Below are positions 16,922 to 26,554 of a DNA stretch of 64,000 nucleotides, piece after piece (position 1 is the stretch's first letter; every line of letters starts with the position of its first letter). The notes under the pieces are model-generated. The model had not been told where the DNA came from. It worked only from the letters and a program-made list of their open reading frames with translations, and did no database searches. The translations under genes were made by a program, and so were the position numbers. Source of the stretch: Virgibacillus sp. NKC19-16 (GTDB lineage Bacteria > Bacillota > Bacilli > Bacillales > Amphibacillaceae); contig NZ_CP074373.1 in assembly GCF_021560035.1 (NCBI RefSeq), positions 244,001 to 308,000 of the forward strand. Reading direction: 5' to 3'.

Positions 16922-19312
16922 ATGAGTGAAACCGAAACAAACCATGCAACACTTGGTGTAACAGGCATGACCTGTGCTGCTTGTTCCAATCGTATTGAAA
17001 AAGTTTTAAATAAAATGGATGGAGTAGAAGCCCGGGTCAATTTAACGACAGAAAAGGCAACGGTAGATTATGATTCAGAAAAAACTTCCGTCGAAGATAT
17101 TTCGAATAAAATTGAAAAAGTCGGCTATGGTGTTTTAATGGAACAGACTGATTTAGATGTTTTTGGAATGACCTGTGCCGCATGTTCGACCCGTATTGAA
17201 AAGGTATTGAATAAGCAAGGCGGTGTCAAATCTGCAAATGTAAACTTAACAACAGAAACGGCATCTGTCGAATATAACCCAGGACTCGTTGATACAAAAG
17301 GAATCATTGATAAAATCAAAAAATTGGGTTATGATGCACATCCTAAAGCGGAAGCAGAAGAAAAGCAAACGCATAAAGAAAAAGAAATTAAAAATATGAA
17401 GACGAAATTAATCGTTTCAGCCGTGTTAACTGCGCCGCTAATAGTAACCATGTTGGTTCATTTATTTAATATGAATATACCGGATATATTCATGAATCCG
17501 TGGTTCCAATTTGCACTCGCAACACCAGTACAATTTATTATCGGCTGGCAATTTTATGTTGGTGCATATAAGAACCTTCGTAATGGCGGGGCAAACATGG
17601 ATGTGCTTGTTGCATTAGGAACGAGTGCAGCATATTTCTATAGTCTATTCGAAGCATTTAGGACCATCGGAAATCCAACGTACGATCCGCATTTGTATTT
17701 TGAAACAAGTGCTGTCATCATAACGTTGATTTTATTTGGTAAATATTTGGAAACAAGAGCGAAAACCCAGACAACGAATGCATTATCCTCGTTACTGAAT
17801 TTACAGGCAAAAGAAGCCCGCGTGATAAGAAATGGCGAGGAAATCATGACTCCAGTGGAGGAAATTGCTGTAGGTGATCGGTTAGTTGTAAAACCTGGTG
17901 AGAAAATACCTGTAGACGGTAGGCTTGTAAAGGGTAGAACCTCTATAGATGAATCAATGATCACCGGGGAATCCATCCCGATTGAAAAAGACGTAGATGC
18001 TAGCTTGATTGGCTCAACGATAAATAAAAATGGCTCGATTGAAATGGAAGCCACAAAAGTTGGCAAAGATACGGCACTTGCATCAATTGTAAAAGTAGTT
18101 GAGGATGCACAAGGATCGAAAGCACCAATCCAACGATTAGCTGATGTCATTTCTGGCTATTTCGTACCGATCGTTGTAGGCATTGCCCTTCTAACATTTA
18201 TCGTATGGATTTCATTTGTACAACCTGGGCAAATTGAGCCTGCTTTAGTCGCAGCGATTGCTGTTCTTGTGATTGCATGTCCATGTGCTTTAGGGCTTGC
18301 AACACCAACATCCATTATGGTTGGCACAGGAAAGGGTGCAGAAAACGGCATTCTTTTCAAAGGCGGAGAACATCTCGAACGTACCCATGCATTAGATGCA
18401 ATCGTGTTGGATAAAACGGGAACAATCACAAAAGGAAAACCTGAAGTAACAAACTTTACAGGTGATGATGAGACATTACGGTTACTCGCGAGTGCGGAAA
18501 AAGGTTCCGAACATCCACTTGCAGAAGCGATTGTTGCCTATGCAACAGAACAAGACATTGATTTAGATGAAGTAGATAATTTTAACGCTATACCCGGACA
18601 CGGTATTGAAGCTACGATCTCTGGCAATCAAATTCTTGTTGGAAATCGAAAACTAATGCAGGATCGCTTAGTCACTGTTGGTGATGAGGGGCAAGAAATG
18701 GCCGAGTATGAAGTGGAAGGCAAAACGGCTATGCTGATTGCTGTTAATGGGAAATATCGCGGAATTGTTGCGGTTGCAGATACGATTAAAGAGACAGCGC
18801 CACAAGCAATTAAAGAGTTACAAGGTCAAGGATTAGAAGTGATCATGTTAACAGGCGATAACGAGCGAACGGCACAAGCCATTGCCGGGCAGGTTGGCAT
18901 CGACCAAGTCATAGCTCAAGTATTACCTGAAGAAAAAGCGGATAAAGTAAAAGAGATTCAGCTGCAGGATAAAAAAGTTGCCATGGTTGGGGACGGGGTA
19001 AATGATGCTCCAGCACTTGCAATCGCCGATATTGGAATCGCCATTGGAACTGGTACGGAGGTAGCTATTGAAGCTGCAGATATTACTATTCTTGGTGGTG
19101 AGCTACTGCTCATACCGAAAGCAATCAAAATTAGTCATGCCACGATTCGAAATATCCGTCAAAACCTCTTCTGGGCATTCGGCTACAATACAGCAGGAAT
19201 CCCGGTTGCAGCTATCGGATTACTTGCACCATGGGTTGCTGGTGCAGCAATGGCACTAAGTTCCGTAAGTGTTGTTTCTAACTCCCTTCGCTTGAAGAGA
19301 GTCAAGATATAA
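16922..19312 (+). CDS. copA: Cu(I)-exporting P1B-type ATPase CopA
   Basis: Membrane copper exporter, 796 residues. Two N-terminal HMA domains each carry GMTCAACS (residues about 13-20 and 81-88). Eight transmembrane segments follow, with the TGESIPIE actuator loop, the CPC metal motif in [13 protein letters not shown], the phosphorylation site [18 protein letters not shown] and [11 protein letters not shown]. The gene starts 17 nt after csoR with AGGAGG. Full length and all catalytic motifs are intact. Confidence 0.96.
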   Translation: MSETETNHATLGVTGMTCAACSNRIEKVLNKMDGVEARVNLTTEKATVDYDSEKTSVEDISNKIEKVGYGVLMEQTDLDVFGMTCAACSTRIEKVLNKQGGVKSANVNLTTETASVEYNPGLVDTKGIIDKIKKLGYDAHPKAEAEEKQTHKEKEIKNMKTKLIVSAVLTAPLIVTMLVHLFNMNIPDIFMNPWFQFALATPVQFIIGWQFYVGAYKNLRNGGANMDVLVALGTSAAYFYSLFEAFRTIGNPTYDPHLYFETSAVIITLILFGKYLETRAKTQTTNALSSLLNLQAKEARVIRNGEEIMTPVEEIAVGDRLVVKPGEKIPVDGRLVKGRTSIDESMITGESIPIEKDVDASLIGSTINKNGSIEMEATKVGKDTALASIVKVVEDAQGSKAPIQRLADVISGYFVPIVVGIALLTFIVWISFVQPGQIEPALVAAIAVLVIACPCALGLATPTSIMVGTGKGAENGILFKGGEHLERTHALDAIVLDKTGTITKGKPEVTNFTGDDETLRLLASAEKGSEHPLAEAIVAYATEQDIDLDEVDNFNAIPGHGIEATISGNQILVGNRKLMQDRLVTVGDEGQEMAEYEVEGKTAMLIAVNGKYRGIVAVADTIKETAPQAIKELQGQGLEVIMLTGDNERTAQAIAGQVGIDQVIAQVLPEEKADKVKEIQLQDKKVAMVGDGVNDAPALAIADIGIAIGTGTEVAIEAADITILGGELLLIPKAIKISHATIRNIRQNLFWAFGYNTAGIPVAAIGLLAPWVAGAAMALSSVSVVSNSLRLKRVKI

Positions 19313-19344
19313 TTTTTCTAAACCTTCAAAGGGGGTGAAAAAAC

Positions 19345-19554
19345 ATGGAACAAAAAACGCTAGATGTTCAAGGCATGTCATGTGGTCATTGCAAAATGTC
19401 CGTTGAAGGTGCATTAAACGAATTAGATGGTGTTTCAGCAGCTGAAGTTAATTTAGATTCCGGCAAAGTAGATGTTACTTATGACGAATCAAAAGTAAAT
19501 GTGGATGCAATGAAAGAAGCTGTTGAAGATCAAGGCTATGATGTTAGTGCTTAA
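19345..19554 (+). CDS. copZ: Copper chaperone CopZ
   Basis: 69-residue soluble HMA-domain protein with the Cu(I)-binding motif GMSCGHCKMSVE at residues 10-21. It delivers copper to CopA or CsoR. It is the last gene of the csoR-copA-copZ operon, with AAGGGGGTG as ribosome binding site, and is followed by a strong terminator. Confidence 0.95.
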   Translation: MEQKTLDVQGMSCGHCKMSVEGALNELDGVSAAEVNLDSGKVDVTYDESKVNVDAMKEAVEDQGYDVSA

Positions 19555-19563
19555 ATATATGAG

Positions 19564-19602
19564 AAAAAGCTGGTTTTCCTGTTGGAGGAAAATCAGCTTT
19601 TT
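19564..19602 (+). terminator. Terminator of csoR-copA-copZ
   Basis: Hairpin AAAAAGCTG-TTTTCC / GGAAAA-CAGCTTTTT with one unpaired base on each side, directly after copZ. Confidence 0.85.
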
Positions 19603-19624
19603 GTGTCATAGGGAAAAGGTTGCT

Positions 19625-20074
19625 TCAACTTTTTCTAAAACTCAAAAGTTTAGATGTTAAATTTTGACAAACCTCATCACGCTGATTTAAAGTTTCACTC
19701 TCAACAGATAGTAGTGCTTGATTAGGTTTCGATTTAGAGGGCTTTATTTCTTTAATGGTACTCCTTACATATAAAATATCATTCGGCCTTGTTGGGCGTG
19801 GCCATTTAATTTCTCCACCGGCTCCAATAACTCCGTGAGCAAAGGGGAGGCTACTAGTCAATAATCGCATCGTAATTGCTGCAGTATGCCAGCCACTAGC
19901 AGCTAATCCATTGAAGAAAGTATCTTCTGCTAGCGTCTCATCAAGATGGAAGTCTTGCGGATCAAATTCACTGGCGAATCTTTTTATTTTGTCTGGATTT
20001 AAGTGATATGTTTCACTGATAAACGTATCCCCTACGTTGACATCATCAAGATAAAGTTCCTGTTTCATCATCAT
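19625..20074 (-). CDS. MaoC-family hot-dog dehydratase
   Basis: 149-residue hydratase of the MaoC/R-hydratase group. The catalytic Asp/His pair is seen in FASEFDPQDFHLDE (about residues 33-46), with the later GAGGEIKWPRPTRPND segment typical of the fold. It probably acts on an enoyl-CoA type substrate. It diverges from a MarR gene across a shared palindrome-bearing promoter region, so MarR control is likely. Three consecutive ATG codons follow the GGAGGGG ribosome binding site; the exact start among them is uncertain. Confidence 0.85.
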   Translation of the reverse strand: MMMKQELYLDDVNVGDTFISETYHLNPDKIKRFASEFDPQDFHLDETLAEDTFFNGLAASGWHTAAITMRLLTSSLPFAHGVIGAGGEIKWPRPTRPNDILYVRSTIKEIKPSKSKPNQALLSVESETLNQRDEVCQNLTSKLLSFRKS

Positions 20075-20138
20075 TATCCCCTCCGATATGTTGTTGATTG
20101 GGTCGAGTATATTCGTTGCTTACTTTGATTTATATGTG

Positions 20139-20191
20139 TATACATGTATAGAATAAAAAATGTTTCCTCTTTAAAAATCATGTATATACAT
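20139..20191. promoter_or_regulatory. Two 12-bp palindromes in the maoC/marR divergent promoter region
   Basis: TATACATGTATA (20139-20150) and ATGTATATACAT (20180-20191) are perfect palindromes with centres 41 bp apart, about four helical turns. They are plausible MarR operators controlling both genes. Confidence 0.55.
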
Positions 20192-20260
20192 ATATAATAT
20201 GGGTGAATAAATCATCTGTCAAGAGATAATTATCAAAATTTTACGAAGGAGGCGTCCTTT

Positions 20261-20713
20261 ATGAATAACAAACAGAATGAGATGGATCATATAATACAAT
20301 TTTGCGCTTGTGCAAACCTTAGAAAGGCAGCAAGAATTGTTACCCAACGTTATGAAAAGCAAATGCAATCTACCGGATTAAAAGTGACCCAATTTTACAT
20401 GTTAGTAAATATCACCCATCATAAAGTAATTTCAATTAGCAAGCTAGGGGAAATTATGTTACTGGATCAAACTACAGTAACTCGTAATGTGAATGTTTTA
20501 CAGAAAAGTGGTTATGTGTACATTACAAAAGATAAAAATGATTCAAGAACAAAATCTATTTCAATAACCGATGCAGGTATTGATAAATTAGAAGAAGCTA
20601 CGCCTATATGGTTAGAGATTCAAGAAAATATTGAAAGTCGTATAGGCAAGGAAAAATATGCAAACTTGTTAGAGGCGCTAACAGATTTACAAGAGGTTGT
20701 TGGCGCATACTAA
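20261..20713 (+). CDS. MarR-family transcriptional regulator
   Basis: 150-residue winged-helix repressor. The N-terminal FCACANLRKAARIVTQRY helix, the recognition region LDQTTVTRNVNVLQKSGYV (about residues 68-86) and the wing DKNDSRTKSISIT are typical of MarR proteins. The cysteines in CAC could be redox-sensitive, but this is inference. It is divergent from the maoC-like gene with palindromic sites between them. RBS AAGGAGG is followed by ATG 20261. Confidence 0.9.
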   Translation: MNNKQNEMDHIIQFCACANLRKAARIVTQRYEKQMQSTGLKVTQFYMLVNITHHKVISISKLGEIMLLDQTTVTRNVNVLQKSGYVYITKDKNDSRTKSISITDAGIDKLEEATPIWLEIQENIESRIGKEKYANLLEALTDLQEVVGAY

Positions 20714-20854
20714 AGTTCATAACTATGTATAACTTGCAGGTATAGTCATTATAGGAAAAGCGTTGAAGAACATCAGGTTTATTGTAATCAAGTAAACCTT
20801 ATAAGAGATTATCATCTAGCATGCTAAATTTTAAAAGAACAGGGAGCGGAAAAA

Positions 20855-21175
20855 ATGGAGAAACAGTTAATTACAGACGCACAGCAATTTGATGAAAAGC
20901 GGTTTACAAAGATCAATATAATTCGAAACAAACACAGTGTCGCTTTCCTTCTGAATTTTTTACCAGGTCAGCATATGAAATCACATAATCATCCGAAACG
21001 TGAATTGTATTTATACCTGATCCAGGGAGATGGCGTGTTTTTGATAGATGGCGAAGAACTGGAAGTAGAAAAAGGAGACGTCATTTATTGTGGCAAGGAG
21101 GAACAAATTGGCTTCACAAATAACGGCGAAGAGAATGTATCTATTTATTGTACGATGACAAAACTTAGTGATTAG
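20855..21175 (+). CDS. Cupin-domain protein
   Basis: 106-residue single-domain cupin. The first metal-binding motif reads PGQHMKSHNHPKRELYLYLIQG (two His, one Glu; about residues 38-59); the second, GDVIYCGKEEQIGFTNNG, lacks the usual final histidine, so metal binding may be reduced. No catalytic role can be assigned. A small hypothetical gene follows 53 nt later. Confidence 0.82.
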   Translation: MEKQLITDAQQFDEKRFTKINIIRNKHSVAFLLNFLPGQHMKSHNHPKRELYLYLIQGDGVFLIDGEELEVEKGDVIYCGKEEQIGFTNNGEENVSIYCTMTKLSD

Positions 21176-21228
21176 CAAGCATATAAAATATGGGGCTTTA
21201 AAAAGAAGGAAAAAAAGGTGGTTAGGGG

Positions 21229-21480
21229 GTGAGAATCCATGAAAAAATGGAGCCAACAAAAGAAGGTAAACCATTAACAGCATCAGATTGGGAGAACGTA
21301 ACTCCGCATGAAAATAAGCTAGAATTATGGGATGGTGTTGCGTTTGACCCATCTGGGGAACAAAGAGATACTTTTTGCCTTGCTCTGATCTACAACATGG
21401 GGTTAGATCACTTTATTGAAATACTTCCTGATTATTCAAGGAAATCACTAAAAGAGTTACTTGGAAACGGAGACGACTAG
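21229..21480 (+). CDS. Conserved-looking hypothetical protein, 83 residues
   Basis: No family recognised. Acidic and soluble, with no signal peptide or membrane segment. It starts at GTG 21229 with AAGGTGG 7 nt upstream; the internal ATG 21247 is too far from any ribosome binding site. Codon use resembles its neighbours. It may be co-transcribed with the cupin gene. Confidence 0.6.
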   Translation: MRIHEKMEPTKEGKPLTASDWENVTPHENKLELWDGVAFDPSGEQRDTFCLALIYNMGLDHFIEILPDYSRKSLKELLGNGDD

Positions 21481-21559
21481 ATTATGGATATGGGTTTCTA
21501 CCTCTATTTCAGGGCTTAATTACCTGTTAAAAAACTGCTTGGTTCTGTAATATGATAAG

Positions 21560-23025
21560 ACAGTGAACCTCTCCATCTAAATCAAAGATTTTGATGGAGC
21601 TTCCCCATTCACAGACGATGGCTTTGTTCTATGGAACCGAGTCTTACATCATCTCCCAGGGCTTTGTTTTATACTGTTCGGACAGGACCTTGCCCTACAG
21701 TCAAACCAATCCATTTATGCAGTTGGATGCAAACCCAAAATACCCAGTCCAACTTTTTCAATATTGATGGCAGCATTATGGTCACGGTCTAAAATTGTCC
21801 CGCATGACTTGCATACATGTGTGCGAACGGAAAGAGACTTTTTCACGCGTTTCCCACAATTGGAACAGTCTTGACTGGTATAGTGCGCTTTCATTCTTAC
21901 GAGTTTCCCACCATTGTTCTCACTTTTGTATCCGAGCTTATTACAAAAAGCACCCCAACCGGCGTCATGAATCGCCTTTGCCAAATGACGATTTTTAACC
22001 ATATTTCGTATATTCAGGTCCTCCACAAAAACGAATTTATACGTTTTCGAAAGATGATAGCTCAACTTATGGAGAAAATCACGGCGCTGGTTCGCAACTT
22101 TTATATGAAGTTGCTGCACTTTCTGAAGTTGTTTTTTCCAGTTATTTGAGCCTTTTTTCATGCGGGAAAGTTTCTTTTGCGCTCGTTTTAATTTCTTTTC
22201 TTCTTTCACAAGGAACTTCGGATTTTCGACTTTAGTCCCATCCGCTAGTACGGCAAACTTTTGGATACCAACATCAATTCCTGTTGATGGAACAGGGAAA
22301 TCAACCGTTTCGTTTACGTGTTTTTCAACACTGAATATCGCAAACCAATGGTTGCCCTGGCGTTTGATGGTAACTTGTTTCACCTTGCCCTCCAATGGGC
22401 GATGAAAGTTTACGTATACTGCCCCAAGCTTTGAGATCATTAGACGGTTATTCTCGTCTAACGATGCAGCGTAACGCACATCACGTATGTTGACTTTACC
22501 GGTCTTCTTGTTTTTTATAGTAAGTTTTTCAACCCCAAATTGTGTGAACGTCATCGAATTATAATCTTTATGCTTCTTGATCTTTGGATAACGTGCTCGC
22601 CCGTCGAAAAAGTTCTTGTAGGATCGTTCCAGACGGAATAATACCTCCTGCAAAGGCTGTGACGGGATTGTTTTAAGCAAAGGAATCTTTTCTTTATCCG
22701 CTTTTTGTTGTTTTTGTAATGTAGTTCGGGACAGTCCTGACTTGTTTTGTTGGTAAAAGCGCTGTTTATCCAAAAGTGCAGAATTGTACTGCTGACGACA
22801 AATAGACAGCCAGCTATCCAGCTTTTGAATTTGCTCTTCGTTTGGAAACATTTCATATTTGTAATTCATGCGTACCAGCATTTTTTTCACTTCCCGAACG
22901 TTTGATTTGTAACAATCATACCAAACATTTGTTTTGTTGTCTAGACTTTTTTGTTTTTTATTATAATAAAGCGCCGATTCATCCCCTACTAAATCAAAGA
23001 TTTTGAAGGGGACTTCTCGGCAAAG
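21560..23025 (-). mobile_element. IS200/IS605-group element carrying tnpB only (IS1341-like)
   Basis: Both ends carry hairpins that share a 16-nt loop core, AAATCAAAGATTTTGA (21579-21594 and 22991-23006). The right-end hairpin is CTCCATC...GATGGAG (21571-21599); the left-end hairpin is CCCC...GGGG (22983-23011). No tnpA is present. The stretch between the tnpB stop and the 21571 hairpin (21571-21714) is where a guide (omega/re) RNA would lie. Exact cleavage sites are not determined. Confidence 0.8.
21715..22881 (-). CDS. tnpB: TnpB, RNA-guided nuclease of IS200/IS605-type element
   Basis: 388 residues from ATG 22881 (GGGAAG 8 nt upstream; the GTG 22890 listed by frame alone overlaps it). The RuvC-like nuclease residues are present: D in STGIDVGIQKFAVL, E in FVFVEDLNIRNM, and D in LDRDHNAAINIE. 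The zinc ribbon has CSNCGKRV and CKSCGT. All elements expected of an active TnpB are intact, so the protein could still be functional. It lies inside hairpin ends without a tnpA gene and would need that function in trans to move. Confidence 0.92.
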   Translation of the reverse strand: MLVRMNYKYEMFPNEEQIQKLDSWLSICRQQYNSALLDKQRFYQQNKSGLSRTTLQKQQKADKEKIPLLKTIPSQPLQEVLFRLERSYKNFFDGRARYPKIKKHKDYNSMTFTQFGVEKLTIKNKKTGKVNIRDVRYAASLDENNRLMISKLGAVYVNFHRPLEGKVKQVTIKRQGNHWFAIFSVEKHVNETVDFPVPSTGIDVGIQKFAVLADGTKVENPKFLVKEEKKLKRAQKKLSRMKKGSNNWKKQLQKVQQLHIKVANQRRDFLHKLSYHLSKTYKFVFVEDLNIRNMVKNRHLAKAIHDAGWGAFCNKLGYKSENNGGKLVRMKAHYTSQDCSNCGKRVKKSLSVRTHVCKSCGTILDRDHNAAINIEKVGLGILGLHPTA

Positions 23026-23142
23026 TTGTTAAACAAACGTTTGATTAATCTAATCAGGAATTAATGCACTGAAGCAGAGGTGATGAAATCATAAGTAGTA
23101 TGGTATACTGTTTCATACAATTGGAACGTTGGAGGTTACAAA

Positions 23143-23817
23143 ATGAAGCTGCCGCAAGAATATATCGATGATTTCTTTGTCAGAATGTCTCACCATTCGA
23201 GCGCAATTGAAAATAACACGATTAGTTTACCTGAAACGGTATCGATTATTCTTCACAATACCGTACCGAACAAGGTTTCCTTACGAGAACTATATGAGAT
23301 TGATAATCATCGGTATGCTATGGCATTTTTGTTAGATCCTGATACATTGGAAAGAGAATTTACGATGGATATTTTGCTTGAAACACATTCCTTATTAATG
23401 AATCGTCTGCATCATGAAAGAGGAAAATTTAAAACAGAAGTGAATGATGTTAAAGGAGCAGAATTCGAAACAACGAAACCAAGTGAAACATCTTTAACGA
23501 TGGAACAATGGGTGGATAACATTTCTTATCGAATGGCGTTAACAAATATAAAAGAAGATATTATTCCATTGGTATGTGAAAGCCATATTGAATTTGAGCG
23601 AATTCACCCATTTGCAGATGGAAATGGCCGAGTTGGAAGACTAATAATGAATTACTTGCTTTTAAAAAACGATTTAGCCCCTTTAATTATAGAAAAAGAA
23701 GAAAAAGAAAGATATATATTTTTCCTGTCAACACAAGATGCAGAAGGATTTAGTAGATATGCAGAAAAGAAAATAGAGAAGGAAATGAAAAGGATTTGTT
23801 CATTCAGGGGTAAATGA
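23143..23817 (+). CDS. Fic-family protein (putative AMP transferase)
   Basis: 224-residue Fic domain protein. The active motif HPFADGNGRVGR is complete at residues 155-166. An N-terminal SSAIEN (residues 19-24) fits the inhibitory (S/T)xxxE(G/N) motif, so the enzyme is probably auto-inhibited with its own helix (class II). Fic proteins usually transfer AMP to Ser/Thr/Tyr of target proteins. No partner gene is adjacent, so the target is unknown. RBS GGAGG precedes ATG 23143. Confidence 0.9.
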   Translation: MKLPQEYIDDFFVRMSHHSSAIENNTISLPETVSIILHNTVPNKVSLRELYEIDNHRYAMAFLLDPDTLEREFTMDILLETHSLLMNRLHHERGKFKTEVNDVKGAEFETTKPSETSLTMEQWVDNISYRMALTNIKEDIIPLVCESHIEFERIHPFADGNGRVGRLIMNYLLLKNDLAPLIIEKEEKERYIFFLSTQDAEGFSRYAEKKIEKEMKRICSFRGK

Positions 23818-23897
23818 ACAAGGTGGGGGAAGCACGGGGACGGTTCTCATGCTTCTTTATTCATTTTCACCAGGCCCGCACTCCCTCCGTCAAATGA

Positions 23898-24245
23898 TTA
23901 AAATAGTTTCTTGTAAATTTTTTGCGCGTAGGTGGCAAATTTCTTGTTCTTATGCAATTTTTTTTCTCTGACAAGCTCATCAAATTCCAGCTTGTTTTGT
24001 ATTTCATTTTTTTCTTTGTTGCCTGTTGCAGAAGTTAATAAAGCATCCAGGGTGACATCGCCCTTTTTATCTGTTTCTTCCGTCATATATCCAGCGTTTT
24101 TCAGTATTTTATATCCCATTCTTAATTCTGGAGGGACTCCTTGCAAATCATCATGCAGATTAAGTGGTTTTCCTTTCCCTGGCAGATTTTCAAACTCGCC
24201 ATTATCAACCGCCTTTTTGATTTGTTCTTCCACAAAAATATACAT
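23898..24245 (-). CDS. DUF1992 (DnaJ-homologue C28-like) protein
   Basis: 115 residues from ATG 24245, which has AAAGGAG 8 nt upstream. The signature of the family is EQIKKAVDNGEFENLPGKGKPL at residues 7-28, with NLHDD and a basic C-terminal tail. Function is unknown. It probably stands alone, with an FMN-reductase gene upstream on the same strand. Confidence 0.85.
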   Translation of the reverse strand: MYIFVEEQIKKAVDNGEFENLPGKGKPLNLHDDLQGVPPELRMGYKILKNAGYMTEETDKKGDVTLDALLTSATGNKEKNEIQNKLEFDELVREKKLHKNKKFATYAQKIYKKLF

Positions 24246-24287
24246 AGTTGCACTCCTTTCACGAAACCCTGCACGAATCATGAGGCA

Positions 24288-24833
24288 TTATCTATTATTA
24301 ATTCCCCGTTGAAGATAAATCATTTCATGAGCAAGTTTTTGAATTCGATCGGAAGCATCCCGATCTATAATTGCTTCACTTTCGTCGTCAAAGCAATCAT
24401 TATGGATAAAAACATTACCTGTTGGTGTTAATCCTTTGAAATAAGTGAGGATTGGTTTTAATTGGTATTCTGGTACTAGAAAATGTTTGTTAGATAAACC
24501 AGTTGATACAATACCTGTAACTTTATATTTGAAGGCATTATCCGGAAAAAAGTCTAAGAGATTTTTTAATGCTCCTGAAATGGATGCTTGATAAATCGGT
24601 GTGCCAAATACGAGAAAATCGGCAGACGAGATTTTATTAACAACATTCCAGGTGTCATCGTTGTAATCTGATAACGCAGCACCAACAGAAAATTCGATCT
24701 CATACTCCCTTATGTCAATTAACTCTGTCTGTATCGTTGAGTCAAGGTGTTGAGCTGCGACTAGAACGTCATGTACAGCTAGAGACGTCTTTTCACCAGC
24801 CGGCGCTCCCGATACCCCCACAAGTTTCATCAT
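24288..24833 (-). CDS. NADPH-dependent FMN reductase family protein
   Basis: 181-residue flavodoxin-fold reductase. The FMN phosphate loop is VGVSGAPAGEKTS near the N terminus, and the second FMN site is GTPIYQASISGALKNLLDF (about residues 77-95). It supplies reduced FMN or reduces quinone-like substrates; the substrate is unknown. A second, distinct member of the same family is encoded at 34306. Confidence 0.87.
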   Translation of the reverse strand: MMKLVGVSGAPAGEKTSLAVHDVLVAAQHLDSTIQTELIDIREYEIEFSVGAALSDYNDDTWNVVNKISSADFLVFGTPIYQASISGALKNLLDFFPDNAFKYKVTGIVSTGLSNKHFLVPEYQLKPILTYFKGLTPTGNVFIHNDCFDDESEAIIDRDASDRIQKLAHEMIYLQRGINNR

Positions 24834-25068
24834 TATACCCTCTTTTCACATTATCATTTGTATTTACACTAAGATGCCTTATGGCACCTTAACAAGATAT
24901 ATTATTATTTTACCGATGTCATCACTTCAATAGGATAATTTTTTGCAAACGGAGAACAGCTTATATATGGTTTTTCAATCATTGATTAGTAAGTTGAGGT
25001 GAATGTATTAATGTATGATAATTTATTCGGTAAAAAGTTCCATAGACCTTGTTCTTCAATCTAAGATT

Positions 25069-25368
25069 CTATAGATCTGCATCTGAAAAATTCTTGAAGG
25101 TATTGATTTCCTTTGCAAGTTCAGCTTTCATTTTTTCTCCACATTTATGATTGCAAACTGCAAACAGGCCATCTTGTCCATGTTTCTTGGCTTCGGAGTC
25201 GGATGTTGTGACAATCATCGGGACACTGGTCTTCCGGGAGTTTAAATAGATTTGAATAATTTCTCCCTCCACATCCTTGTAATCGATCCCTTCCGCAAAT
25301 TTGACGTTTACTGCGGATAATGGTTCGTCATCAGCAATTTTTTTCATACACCATGCACATCTGAACAA
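25069..25368 (-). CDS. Hypothetical zinc-binding small protein
   Basis: 99 residues from TTG 25368 with GGAG 8 nt upstream. Two cysteine pairs, FRCAWCMKK at the N terminus and CNHKCGEK near the C terminus, frame the protein and suggest a structural zinc ribbon. No known family recognised. Confidence 0.6.
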   Translation of the reverse strand: MFRCAWCMKKIADDEPLSAVNVKFAEGIDYKDVEGEIIQIYLNSRKTSVPMIVTTSDSEAKKHGQDGLFAVCNHKCGEKMKAELAKEINTFKNFSDADL

Positions 25369-25457
25369 TTTTAGTTCTCCTTTCTGTAACTGTAATCACA
25401 TCTTTTGAAGCTTTTAAATTAATTTTAAAGTGCTTTAAATAATTTTACAACCAATTA

Positions 25458-26171
25458 CTAAGGGGTCTGTGCGATCCTGTATTGCCCTTTTCGGTCATGA
25501 AGTACGCAACCGTTTTGTTTAAAAATTTGTGCCATATGTACATTACTAATATCAGTACTGCCGATATAATAGGTGGCTTCCAGTTGGTGCAGCAGTCTTA
25601 ATGCTATCTTGTGAATCTCCGTTCCGATGCCTTTCTTACGCCATTCAGGAACAACACCAAAGTAAAACAACCTGCCTTCATTTTCTGTTCCCATCTCTAT
25701 ATGGGGGATACAAATGCCTATCAAGGCCTCATTTTTTGTGAAATAAAAGCAATGATTGCGCCATTCAACACCTAGTTCACTCTCCAGTGAAAGCAAGAAT
25801 TGGTCCTTTGCTTGCGAACTTTTATTAGCCGATCCGGAGCTGCATCGATCGTATAAATTCCCATAATCCGCGTCCCCTATCCATCCCTCGGAAAGAGAAT
25901 GCCAACGGATTTCGTTATTTATCTCAGGCAAAGCGCTCAATTTTCTTTTGTATTCCACGGTGGTTGAAACTTGATGAAACCCTTTGGAAACTAGCCAATT
26001 GTGAAAAGATTCATCTATAACCAGTGATAAATAATCAACGTTTTCTTGTTTCCATTCAGGCAGTAATTGTTCAAGTTGATCTTTATATTCCCCTTTTACT
26101 ACGCTGTCGCGTTTCACCTGATCAACTAACCAATATTTCTGTTCATTTTTGATGATGTTAAATAAGTTCAA
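25458..26171 (-). CDS. GNAT-family N-acetyltransferase
   Basis: 237 residues. The C-terminal half has the acetyl-CoA pyrophosphate loop VPEWRKKGIGTEIHKIAL (R/Q-x-x-G-x-G/A type) and a following NVHMAQIFKQNGC motif. The N-terminal half is divergent and may be a degenerate second GNAT unit. It starts at TTG 26171 with AGGAGA 9 nt before it. The substrate is unknown. Confidence 0.82.
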   Translation of the reverse strand: MNLFNIIKNEQKYWLVDQVKRDSVVKGEYKDQLEQLLPEWKQENVDYLSLVIDESFHNWLVSKGFHQVSTTVEYKRKLSALPEINNEIRWHSLSEGWIGDADYGNLYDRCSSGSANKSSQAKDQFLLSLESELGVEWRNHCFYFTKNEALIGICIPHIEMGTENEGRLFYFGVVPEWRKKGIGTEIHKIALRLLHQLEATYYIGSTDISNVHMAQIFKQNGCVLHDRKGQYRIAQTP

Positions 26172-26284
26172 TAGATTGTATCTCCTATCTTCACTCTACT
26201 ATATTAGAGTGAGATTAACTGAGTACTTTCATTGTAAGATTCTTTCCGTGTCTTCCTTGAGTGATATTCAAACCGTATAGCATT

Positions 26285-26554
26285 TTAAGGATTTTTTAAA
26301 GTTTGATCATGATGTCCGCAATTACGCAGAATTACTTTTTTAGGCTTTTCAATTTCAAAAGTAATTCGTAAATCCATACTAGCACTTGCTTCCCATATAT
26401 CCGGGTTTTGATAACCTTTCATCTTTTTTATTCTTAGTGAAGGATGAGAAAAATTTTCTTCCATCAATTTCAATGTTTTCTTGAGGATATTTTGAGATTG
26501 TGTATCTAATTTTTTATATTTCCTAACAAAACTAGTTGTAAAATATAGTTCCAT
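26285..26554 (-). CDS. RelE/ParE-superfamily toxin
   Basis: 89-residue basic protein with the RelE/YafQ-like layout: TSFVRKYKKL near the N terminus, a central HPSLRIKKMKGYQNPDIWEA and the C-terminal LRITFEIEKPKKVILRNCGHHDQ. These domains usually cleave mRNA on the ribosome or act on gyrase. The start codon follows the antitoxin stop directly (TAA-ATG), implying coupled translation. Type II toxin-antitoxin assignment rests on both partners. Confidence 0.85.
   Translation of the reverse strand: MELYFTTSFVRKYKKLDTQSQNILKKTLKLMEENFSHPSLRIKKMKGYQNPDIWEASASMDLRITFEIEKPKKVILRNCGHHDQTLKNP

Noticed and set aside
22551-22856. Second ORF on the minus strand within tnpB
   Set aside because: It lies in another frame of tnpB and has no domain.
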